The notes under the pieces: model-generated
Database searches by the model: none
Told to the model about the DNA's origin: nothing
What the model saw: only the letters and a program-made list of their open reading frames with translations
NCBI GenBank assembly: GCA_039820405.1
Contig: JBCBQC010000117.1
Span: 1 to 18,254, forward strand
Direction of reading: 5' to 3'
Source of the DNA: CALLVY01 sp937899855
GTDB taxonomy: Bacteria > Bacteroidota > Bacteroidia > Chitinophagales > Saprospiraceae
Length of the DNA stretch: 18,254 nucleotides
Translations under genes and position numbers: made by a program
Shown here: piece by piece, positions 8,234-15,274 of the stretch
How positions within the stretch are numbered: position 1 is the first letter of the stretch
How the letters are laid out: each line of letters begins with the position of its first letter

Positions 8234-8883
8234 CCCAAAGTATCCAAGGCATTGATACGGAATTGATCGACGGCTTTACTGTAGGCAGGGTTGCTCAGAC
8301 TGCGGGTCGAGTTATCCGGGGATTGTTTAGGTAGTGCCCGCTCAAAGGTAGACCAGTCTTGGGCAAGTTCCGATGCGGAAAAGGAGCGGGAGAGCTGGGC
8401 GAGTTTCTCCTCCGAGGGGGCTCCGTACAAGCTATCGCAAGCGTCAAGAACCGCTTCGAAGAGCTCATTGGGGCTGAACAAACAATTCGGGGCCTCTTGT
8501 CTTTGGCCAGCTACAAACTCCAGTAGTTCGCGGGCCTCCTCCAGCAACAGGGCATTGCGGCCATTGGAATAAATCCGGCGCCGTAAGAGCGGCTCTTTCC
8601 GACGGGCATCACGATCAAAAAGACCGTAACCACCGTACCAAAAATGGTGTTTACAATCGGCCACTAGAGACCGCTTATCCTGATCCCTACCGTGGATCAG
8701 AACCAGGTCGATCTTGCCACTTGGAAAATGCGGGGAAGCCGGGCTCGAATCGAAATCGAGAAATTCGTAACGTCTTTCAATCGGATCAAATTCGTAACGA
8801 TAGCAATCGGCCAAGGAATGAAAGGCCTTTTGCATTTTTTTGGCTCGTGCCGGAGCACTGTCGATAATGAGTACTTTTTGCAT
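8221..8883 (-). CDS. Small degenerate receiver-like protein
   Basis: 220 aa. It opens with VLIIDSAPARAKKM, which fits the first strand and helix of a receiver with a single acidic residue, D8. The third strand reads KIDLVLIHGRD, putting His64 where the phosphoacceptor Asp should be, so it probably cannot be phosphorylated in the usual way. A WYGGYGLFD segment (82-90) and RRIYSN (102-107) follow. Residues 130-220 are polar and helical, of unknown nature. It starts 13 bp after the 477-aa gene and overlaps the 668-aa gene by 13 bp, so it is firmly inside the operon. By analogy with pseudo-receivers elsewhere it could bind a kinase or receiver without accepting phosphate; this is inference. The receiver assignment itself rests on pattern only. 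Confidence 0.85.
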   Translation of the reverse strand: MQKVLIIDSAPARAKKMQKAFHSLADCYRYEFDPIERRYEFLDFDSSPASPHFPSGKIDLVLIHGRDQDKRSLVADCKHHFWYGGYGLFDRDARRKEPLLRRRIYSNGRNALLLEEARELLEFVAGQRQEAPNCLFSPNELFEAVLDACDSLYGAPSEEKLAQLSRSFSASELAQDWSTFERALPKQSPDNSTRSLSNPAYSKAVDQFRINALDTLGCRA

Positions 8884-8896
8884 CCGTATTAGTTAT

Positions 8897-10330
8897 TTAA
8901 CGACCAAATACCAGGGTAATACCCTGCTGGTCAGAGGTTGGAAAAATCTTAAAACTATAGGTTCCCCCCAAAAGGGGTTGACGAGAATTGCCCAATTCAC
9001 GACCACTACACCAATTACTCCAGGCAAAAAAATCGATAATCCGCTGGGCACTATCCCCACCCCGACGGGAAGGGTCTTTGCGGATAAACTTGTGCCGGTA
9101 TTGATCGGATAATTTGAGGCTGAGTGCCTCGGGGTTGATGTTGAGATCAATTCTCAATCGTTCTTCGTTGAGCGCCAAAGACTGGATGTTACAATCTACT
9201 CCTCCCTTGGCCACCAAGAGAACATCCATCATCTCGTACAGGGCCAGCGCCGTTTTTTTAGTGGTCGCAAAATCTTGGGGAGGGCCGATGAGGCCGTGCC
9301 GGTAATAATCCTGTCGAAAATCCTTTTCAGCGGGGATGTCCTTACGTTCAAGGTCGAGAATTGCCCGTACGAATGATTGGTTAAGCTCAAGGATATCGGG
9401 GCTGGATTGGCGGCCAAAATTCCGCCGGAAAGCCATCCAGGTCACCAGCAAAACGGCCATGACCGTTAATCCCCGGGTACTGCTGCCCATCTGTTTGAGG
9501 CATTCCCCGATGGCGCGACTCTTGTTTGTACTTAGGTCCCATTCTAGGTCCGCCAGGAATTCGTCTTTTTCGTATTCCAAAGCTTTGATGAGCAAACTGA
9601 GTTGGATGGGGATTCTCCAGTCCTGATCCCACAGGGGAGCACCACTTTGGGTACATTCATTTTGTTTATCCGGTCGCCAGTTGTGTAAATGCAATTCGCT
9701 GTAATGTTCCATTTGATCCCAAAAGCGGTTAAAGGACTCCCGAGGGTTGTACAATCCCCGCCATTTGTATCCACAGTCGGCTACGAAACGTTCATATTCT
9801 TTTTCTTCTTCCAGTCCCGTAAAGGAATACTTACCGATATAGGATTTTTTATTTTCTGCCTCATCAAGTTCTAGCTGTTTGATGGTCACAAAAGGATTGG
9901 CCGCAACGGTGATGGTCGCCAGCAGCCCCGATTCAGTTTGATCAAAGAATAAGTGCACCATCTCCTTTAGCTTAGGTCTAACCTCGGGTTTGCCCCCCAA
10001 GGCATCCAACTGTACGTCCAAAAGCAGGATTGACTGTGGACGGATACTGAGCCGGACGGCCTCGTCAAAAGTAGCTTCATTGGTACACCAATAAAAATCC
10101 AAACTCGCACATCGATTGGAATGCGCGGCTCCCTGCCCGGCGGCGATCACGACCTCTTCGAAGTGACGGTCTCCCACTAGCTTTGCTTCAAACAAACGTG
10201 GAGCGGGATAAGCGCGCGAGTAGGGGTAAATCCAACTGATTTCGTCCTCGGGAAATTTTTGATTGATTTGCGCAATAAACCCTTCCGCTTTTTCAACCGA
10301 ATCTTCAATAACTATCCAGCGTCTTTCCAT
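8897..10330 (-). CDS. Receiver-domain protein paralogous to the front half of the REC-ATPase
   Basis: 477 aa from the ATG at 10330. A longer frame reaches 10501, but it would lie inside the 968-aa gene, and MERRWIVIEDSVEKAEG aligns directly with the paralogue's start. Residues 1-180 form the receiver: E9-D10, phosphosite D105 (ILLLDVQLDALGGKPEV), Thr139/141 (TITV) and K167 (YIGKYSF). Near-identical blocks shared with the ATPase fusion include IYPYSRAYPAPRLF, YWCTNEATF and SYIGKYSFTGLE. Residues 285-477 match the fusion's second region (LLVTWMAFRRNF, ALALYEMM, LRIDLNINPE), and the last strand ends in GITLVFGR. The protein stops exactly where the fusion continues into its ATPase, so this is a stand-alone version. 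It begins 4 bp after the 968-aa gene, its probable kinase partner. Confidence 0.9.
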   Translation of the reverse strand: MERRWIVIEDSVEKAEGFIAQINQKFPEDEISWIYPYSRAYPAPRLFEAKLVGDRHFEEVVIAAGQGAAHSNRCASLDFYWCTNEATFDEAVRLSIRPQSILLLDVQLDALGGKPEVRPKLKEMVHLFFDQTESGLLATITVAANPFVTIKQLELDEAENKKSYIGKYSFTGLEEEKEYERFVADCGYKWRGLYNPRESFNRFWDQMEHYSELHLHNWRPDKQNECTQSGAPLWDQDWRIPIQLSLLIKALEYEKDEFLADLEWDLSTNKSRAIGECLKQMGSSTRGLTVMAVLLVTWMAFRRNFGRQSSPDILELNQSFVRAILDLERKDIPAEKDFRQDYYRHGLIGPPQDFATTKKTALALYEMMDVLLVAKGGVDCNIQSLALNEERLRIDLNINPEALSLKLSDQYRHKFIRKDPSRRGGDSAQRIIDFFAWSNWCSGRELGNSRQPLLGGTYSFKIFPTSDQQGITLVFGR

Positions 10331-10334
10331 GGCT

Positions 10335-13241
10335 TTATTTATTTTTTGTATTTCTAAAAATATCACCCATTGCAAAGGCAAAACTGGTCTCCCAAATACC
10401 GGATGAAGGTTCCATATTTTCTTTATTTTGATTGGCTTGTGATTGCTTGTCGGGAACGGCACGCAACGGTCTAAATTGCAATTCCGTAGGGTAGTCACCA
10501 ATCATTCGCAAACAGGTCTTTAGTACGGGGTAGGTACCTCGGCGGGGGGAATGAGGATCTATATTTCCCGATCGATGGGGGTCGTACCGATTGATAAATT
10601 GAAAAGAAAGAACTTTGGTATCCTTCTCCCACCTTCCCTTTTTCACCCTTAAGCGATAAGGGGTACCGGAAAGATTGTGCTCATAAATATTGACGATGGT
10701 GGCGATAAACAGGCGAACCAGTGCGCTTTGGGAACGGTTAATTTTATTTTTTTGATTGTTGTGAAGATTTGCTTCCGTAGTACTCCACATAAATAAATCT
10801 CCCAAAAAATCTTCCTCAAATTCAATGTTAAGCTTGGCCAAACGCTCTTTTTCAAAGTGAAAGTTGTCCTCGTATTCCACGACCTCTCGATAGCTCTTTA
10901 GGGCGGTGGAGTTGCGAAACACCTGGCTACCGACGTACAAGTGTTTGGCGTAGGATTCGCACTTTTTTAAGATGCCCCGCAGGGTGCGGTCACCAACATC
11001 ATTGGACAGGAGCAATTCCTTTTCGTTCCCCGCCCAAAGGAGTAGGTTGTAGGACCAAGACCGAAAATGTTTGATGTTCGGAATGATCCGCCACTCCATC
11101 ACGTCTTTAATATCGGGTTGGCGATCTCCGGGTATTCGCTCGCTTAAGATAGTAGCAATTTGCGCTGCCCCATCGCCGTAGAGTTCGCTTAGGGAGTTGT
11201 GGGAATTGGAGAATATCTGTTGGGTCGTCTTGCCTAGTTCGTGGGAGAAACTCGTAATTTCGGATTCGACGATGTCCGCCCGATCCCTTCTTTTGACCAA
11301 ACGATCATAAAAACCACTGTCGATAATCGGACGCCCCAAGAAGGAAAAGAATTGGTACAAACGCAACAGACGTATTTGGCATTCATCGGACAGCTTTTCG
11401 GCATCAATCAGACTTTTCCCCGCTTCCACCAGATGGTAGTGCTCTTTGATTCGCCAAATGGGATGGATGGTTAATAGGACAAAGGCCACGCCTGTTTCTT
11501 CCCGTTCCTGGTTATCGGCTATGGGCCGAATTTTGAGGGGATCTTCGTTGGAATCCCAGAGGCAAAATACCAAGTGTTCTTTGGGCGTATGATTGTCACC
11601 CGAGGCCAATTCGTAATAGTAGGGAATAATTGGAAAACGACATTTTCGATGTAATTTTTTCAACTGCCCGTAGAGAGATTCCTGGGGTTCATCCGACTCC
11701 ATAGTATGATTTGACGAGCCGGACAGTGACTCGCTTAGGTATTCGTAGATGATCTTTTGCAGACAACTCGTCAAGTAATGCGTAGCTTTTTCATTTTTTT
11801 GATCCATTTGTTCACCACAGATGCCCCGAAAACGATTGGGATGGGGAAAACCTGGTGCCGTTTCTTTGTGTTTAAATTCTTTATTAATATGGCAGCGTCG
11901 GTAATAATCTCCAAGCCTCGACTCAACCTTCTCCAAATAAGCTAGGGAATCCTTTGTCCTAATCGATTTACTACGTGGCCACTCAAGGTGACGTTTAGCG
12001 ACGTGGATGGCATAGCGGATCATTTCTAAAAAATCACGAGTAAAATACTCTGCTCCCGTATTGGTTTCCTTATCCTCATTTTTCTTTATTCTTTTGATCA
12101 AACCCAAGTTATAAAACTCTTCTTCAAAGGAATACAAATGGTCGACTACTCCGCGCTGGGGGACATCAATTTTACCTTCAAATTTCTTTGCCCACAATTC
12201 GGGAATGGTCATCATAGATTCAGATCTATCATCCGCCAATTTATTTTTAAACCTTTCTTCTAAGGCTTCGGCCCAACTGACCTCAGGCAGCTTATTGAGC
12301 TCATTTGAACTCGCTAGCCCCTTCATTCGCTCCCAAAAATTGGCATTGTTGATGTAAAAATCGTGATTGCCATCGGGCTTAAGTTCCGCTCCTAGATCGT
12401 GGTGCTGAATGTGTCGAAATAAAAGCCGCCAAGCAAACAGATGGAAAAGTACCTCCCCTACGGTACAATAAATAAATTTAAAATTATTGTCCGAGAAGTT
12501 TCTCTCGGCGGGAACCATCCTTTGACGATTGGTCTCGCTCAAAAGATGGGGTAAGTATTGATAAAACTCTGGCGACCAAGGATTGTCTTTATCATTTAAA
12601 GCTTGACGCCTTCGGGAACTGATGTAAATCGCATCCAAGACCCTTCGGTAGGCCCGGGTCTGTTTGATACTTTCCTGTGAGCGGTAAGTATAGCGATACG
12701 CAATATTGATGAAGGGGGTATTGCGGTATTCTGCCTCAAACTCGGGTTGTAATTTCCGATTGTGCTGGACAATAATTTGATTGCGCTCCTGATCGGCAAT
12801 GGCGTAGGCTCCACCGCAAAGTCCCAAATGCAAATAGAGTAAACCACTAAAATCATAGTTTCTTCTCAGCGCTAAGTCCTTGGTTTGGTCCGCCTTCCAC
12901 TTGCCAAAAATATTTTTGTAGCGAAATTTTGCCGTTCCCGGAGGCTTCGCTTTCTTACTTTCTTGTGCGATACGTAGGATGGCCTCTTCCAATCTTTTGA
13001 TACATTTTAGGAAACTCAATTCCGTTAGGTCGCCACGTTTTTCATGGGAATCTTCCACTAATTTCTGAATGACCGCTTGGCAGAGTTCTTCTTTCGTCCT
13101 TTTGGCTTTTCTCGTAGCTTCCTCATTCAGTACTTCTTGGATTACTTCGTCGAGGCGCTCGCTCGCCTGGGGCGTCAATATTACTTCTCGATCGAGGGTG
13201 TCCATAATGAACCCTCGAAGTTCTTTTTCGTAGGCGGCCAT
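10335..13241 (-). CDS. Large histidine-kinase-like protein A (degenerate GHKL ATPase domain)
   Basis: 968 aa, cytoplasmic by appearance. It is collinear with the 919-aa protein: LYLHLGLCGGAYAIADQ (135-151), WSPEFYQYLPHLL (222-234), GEVLFHLFAWR (262-272), LHRKCRFPIIPYYY (530-543) and GVAFVLLT (584-591). The H-box-like element is SFSHELGKTTQQIFSNS with H667. The C-terminal GHKL-like region has an N-box IVNIYEHN (N851, H855), QFINRYD where the G1 box should be, and RRGTYPVLK (900-908) as a G2 remnant. It ends with a WETSFAF strand. The N-terminal 100 residues are highly charged and helical. It is the first gene of the minus-strand set, with a candidate promoter about 90 bp upstream. Histidine kinase activity is inferred from the H-box and N-box; the G1 Asp is replaced by Asn in both paralogues, so ATP handling may be unusual. 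Confidence 0.85.
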   Translation of the reverse strand: MAAYEKELRGFIMDTLDREVILTPQASERLDEVIQEVLNEEATRKAKRTKEELCQAVIQKLVEDSHEKRGDLTELSFLKCIKRLEEAILRIAQESKKAKPPGTAKFRYKNIFGKWKADQTKDLALRRNYDFSGLLYLHLGLCGGAYAIADQERNQIIVQHNRKLQPEFEAEYRNTPFINIAYRYTYRSQESIKQTRAYRRVLDAIYISSRRRQALNDKDNPWSPEFYQYLPHLLSETNRQRMVPAERNFSDNNFKFIYCTVGEVLFHLFAWRLLFRHIQHHDLGAELKPDGNHDFYINNANFWERMKGLASSNELNKLPEVSWAEALEERFKNKLADDRSESMMTIPELWAKKFEGKIDVPQRGVVDHLYSFEEEFYNLGLIKRIKKNEDKETNTGAEYFTRDFLEMIRYAIHVAKRHLEWPRSKSIRTKDSLAYLEKVESRLGDYYRRCHINKEFKHKETAPGFPHPNRFRGICGEQMDQKNEKATHYLTSCLQKIIYEYLSESLSGSSNHTMESDEPQESLYGQLKKLHRKCRFPIIPYYYELASGDNHTPKEHLVFCLWDSNEDPLKIRPIADNQEREETGVAFVLLTIHPIWRIKEHYHLVEAGKSLIDAEKLSDECQIRLLRLYQFFSFLGRPIIDSGFYDRLVKRRDRADIVESEITSFSHELGKTTQQIFSNSHNSLSELYGDGAAQIATILSERIPGDRQPDIKDVMEWRIIPNIKHFRSWSYNLLLWAGNEKELLLSNDVGDRTLRGILKKCESYAKHLYVGSQVFRNSTALKSYREVVEYEDNFHFEKERLAKLNIEFEEDFLGDLFMWSTTEANLHNNQKNKINRSQSALVRLFIATIVNIYEHNLSGTPYRLRVKKGRWEKDTKVLSFQFINRYDPHRSGNIDPHSPRRGTYPVLKTCLRMIGDYPTELQFRPLRAVPDKQSQANQNKENMEPSSGIWETSFAFAMGDIFRNTKNK

Positions 13242-13333
13242 AGGTCTTTATTTAACCGATTAGGAAAGTTGGGTGATCATGTTTTGATTTAAATGCAGAA
13301 CAAAATCAAAGCACCCCATCTCTCAACGGTTTA

Positions 13334-13341
13334 CAAAACTA
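13334..13341 (-). promoter_or_regulatory. Candidate -7 element for the minus-strand operon
   Basis: On the minus strand this reads TAGTTTTG, an exact match to the Bacteroidota TAnnTTTG -7 consensus, about 93 bp before the ATG at 13241. The expected -33 TTTG is not clear; CTTTCGG lies at roughly the right place. Confidence 0.35.
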
Positions 13342-13359
13342 AATTTAAGTGACCGAAAG

Positions 13360-13368
13360 TTATCCACA
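13360..13368 (+). promoter_or_regulatory. Perfect DnaA-box sequence
   Basis: TTATCCACA is identical to the high-affinity DnaA box of Escherichia coli. A second site fitting the relaxed TTWTNCACA consensus (TTTTCCACA, 13402-13410) lies 42 bp further on in the same orientation. They may give DnaA-linked regulation of the divergent genes. A chance match is possible, and two sites are few for a replication origin. Confidence 0.35.
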
Positions 13369-13390
13369 GTTTTCATCAGTTTAATTCCGT

Positions 13391-13429
13391 ATAAATGATG
13401 ATTTTCCACACAGTGGAGTCATCATTTAT
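13391..13429. promoter_or_regulatory. Long imperfect palindrome between divergent genes
   Basis: An 11-bp perfect outer stem (ataaatgatga 13391-13401 with tcatcatttat 13419-13429) encloses an inner 5-bp stem (tccac 13405-13409 with gtgga 13413-13417) and an ACA loop. It sits about 97 bp before the plus-strand start and upstream of the minus-strand promoter candidate. This suits an operator for both genes or a structured element. It has no trailing T-run on the plus strand, so a terminator is unlikely. Confidence 0.5.
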
Positions 13430-13525
13430 GATGATAGGCTATCCCAGAGGCAGTACCCTAGCTCGCAAACCCTCGCTAACTTCCCATCATGTAAATTAGG
13501 TACATCGACTTCTAAATTACTACTC

Positions 13526-15274
13526 ATGACTCCCGTAATAATCAGCAACCCCCACCCGACGATTCAGACGCTTCAGGAGTACTGGGGGCCGGAACATCTT
13601 ATTTTAATTGACGTAACGTCGGAACTCAACGCCTACCAAACTGCGAAGAGGGTCAATGAATATCTCCAGCAACAGCGATTGAAACGCCCCGTACTCATTT
13701 TACCGATTCACCTGCGCAACTACGATTATCCGCTCCGTAGCGACTGCGGGGGGCTGGAGCTTGCCAAAGAAATTAGGATCAACGCCAACTACCAGGGCCA
13801 GGCGAGTCGCATCCAACGCCTGCCCATCATTTTGCTCTCCCACCTCAACTTGAGACAATTGATCAATATACAGGCCGCCCACATTTTTGCCGCAGCCCCG
13901 GGCAACTACCTTTACCACTACCGCGAAATCCCGAAAATTGACAGTAAGAAAATCGCTGCAAACCCACTCCCCGGGGTACGAAGCTTGGCCCCCTTCCTCC
14001 GCCCCCAATTTATCCTTCCCACCCAGCGACATGGCTACGCCAACTGGTGGGCGGCCTACCGATGCTGTCAGCACTTGGAATTGCTGATGCCCCAAAAATT
14101 CCCCCTCGACTACAAAGAGCAATTACTGGAAAACAAAAACCCACAAATCACCTTAGCACAGTACTACTACGACAACGAGCAGCAGCTCTTCCCCCCCAGA
14201 CAAATCAAGGGGTGGCGACAACAAGTAGCCCTAAACCAGCGGGCGCAATCGACTGCCAAGGGTGGGGGGATAAAGTCCCCAAAACACCTCAAAAAACTAG
14301 TCCTCATTGATGATGAGGCCGATGGCAACTGTAATTGGGCGGAGATCATGTCCTACCTCACGTACGGCAACGCGGATACCCTCAGCACTATTTCACCAGA
14401 ATATGACGATGACACTATTTTGGAAAAACTCTCCCCGGATCTGGCAGGAATCTTACTGGACCTCTACCTCGGAGCCGAGGAGTTGGGTCAGCCCGCCACC
14501 CAAACCCGAGGGGTCCGTTTACTGGGAAAAATCAAACGCAAATTTCCCCTCCTCCCCGTAATCATTACTACCGTTTCTAATAAGTCACTCACCAGAAAGG
14601 TACTGCGTAATTTGGGAGCGGATGCCATCTGGATCAAAGAAGGGATTGATGAGGATTTATCGCGCCAGGAAAGTATAGAGCGAGTACTAGAGCTTTCGGA
14701 GCTGTGTGGCAAGATACTGTCTACCCGCTATCAGTTTTTACCGCAGTGTGCCCTAGCACTCACACGGATTACGGAGGAAGAATGCTGGTGGGAAACTCAT
14801 CGATGGACAGGTTGCGATCCGCTCGCGCAGCCCGGTAGCCTAAAAAAGAAACTCCAACGCAGTATATTGGAAGAACTCAACTCCCTGCGTTTTTTCCTAC
14901 AAATTCAACTCATGGAGGAAGGCTTTCAAGATAGTATCAAAGCCAATGCCTGGCTACCCGGCATTCTAATTGGTTTATCAAACTACATTGAACACATTCA
15001 CCAAAACCAATTGGGAAAGGGAGGAAAGTCTACCCAAATTAGAGATCGAGGCGATTATTTTGGATTTCTGATGTATCTTGAACGTAGTCGAGCGGCCCAC
15101 TTCAAAGATGAAATCAAAGAAGAAGCGGTCATTAGGTTTATCAAATGCTTCCTGTGTTACTTGATCGTTCCCCCTGACCGATTAATTAGACCAAGAGGTA
15201 GAAAATCTTTAAAAGAATTCAGCGAGGAGGATAAAGTATGCCAGCAGTTTTTCCATCAGTATTTTCCTGAGTAG
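13526..15274 (+). CDS. Pseudo-receiver plus receiver protein with HEPN-like C-terminus
   Basis: 582 aa, transcribed away from the operon. Residues 1-125 resemble a receiver without its phosphosite: VLILPIHLR has Pro60 in the Asp position, followed by GGLELAKEIR and LPIILLSHL. A middle region (125-250) contains GYANWWAAYR. Residues 256-395 form a complete receiver: D262-D263 (VLIDDEAD), D312 (ILLDLYLG), T348-T349 (IITTVS) and K371 (IWIKEG). Residues 440-550 are four predicted helices. The third ends in ERSRAAHF, giving R520-S-x3-H525, which fits the R-polar-x3-H motif of HEPN RNases; the next helix is AVIRFIKCFLCYL. HEPN is inference from one motif and the helix pattern. The pseudo-REC/REC layout matches the 668-aa protein, which ties this gene to the operon despite its opposite strand. 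The 3' end overlaps the convergent patatin gene by 19 bp. Confidence 0.88.
   Translation: MTPVIISNPHPTIQTLQEYWGPEHLILIDVTSELNAYQTAKRVNEYLQQQRLKRPVLILPIHLRNYDYPLRSDCGGLELAKEIRINANYQGQASRIQRLPIILLSHLNLRQLINIQAAHIFAAAPGNYLYHYREIPKIDSKKIAANPLPGVRSLAPFLRPQFILPTQRHGYANWWAAYRCCQHLELLMPQKFPLDYKEQLLENKNPQITLAQYYYDNEQQLFPPRQIKGWRQQVALNQRAQSTAKGGGIKSPKHLKKLVLIDDEADGNCNWAEIMSYLTYGNADTLSTISPEYDDDTILEKLSPDLAGILLDLYLGAEELGQPATQTRGVRLLGKIKRKFPLLPVIITTVSNKSLTRKVLRNLGADAIWIKEGIDEDLSRQESIERVLELSELCGKILSTRYQFLPQCALALTRITEEECWWETHRWTGCDPLAQPGSLKKKLQRSILEELNSLRFFLQIQLMEEGFQDSIKANAWLPGILIGLSNYIEHIHQNQLGKGGKSTQIRDRGDYFGFLMYLERSRAAHFKDEIKEEAVIRFIKCFLCYLIVPPDRLIRPRGRKSLKEFSEEDKVCQQFFHQYFPE

Noticed and set aside
10331..10501. 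N-terminal extension of the 477-aa protein by 57 residues
   Set aside because: It lies within the end of the 968-aa gene, and the ATG at 10330 aligns with the paralogue's start.
13360..13410. Replication origin
   Set aside because: Only two DnaA-like boxes and no neighbouring dnaA, parAB or rep gene; better treated as a possible regulatory site.
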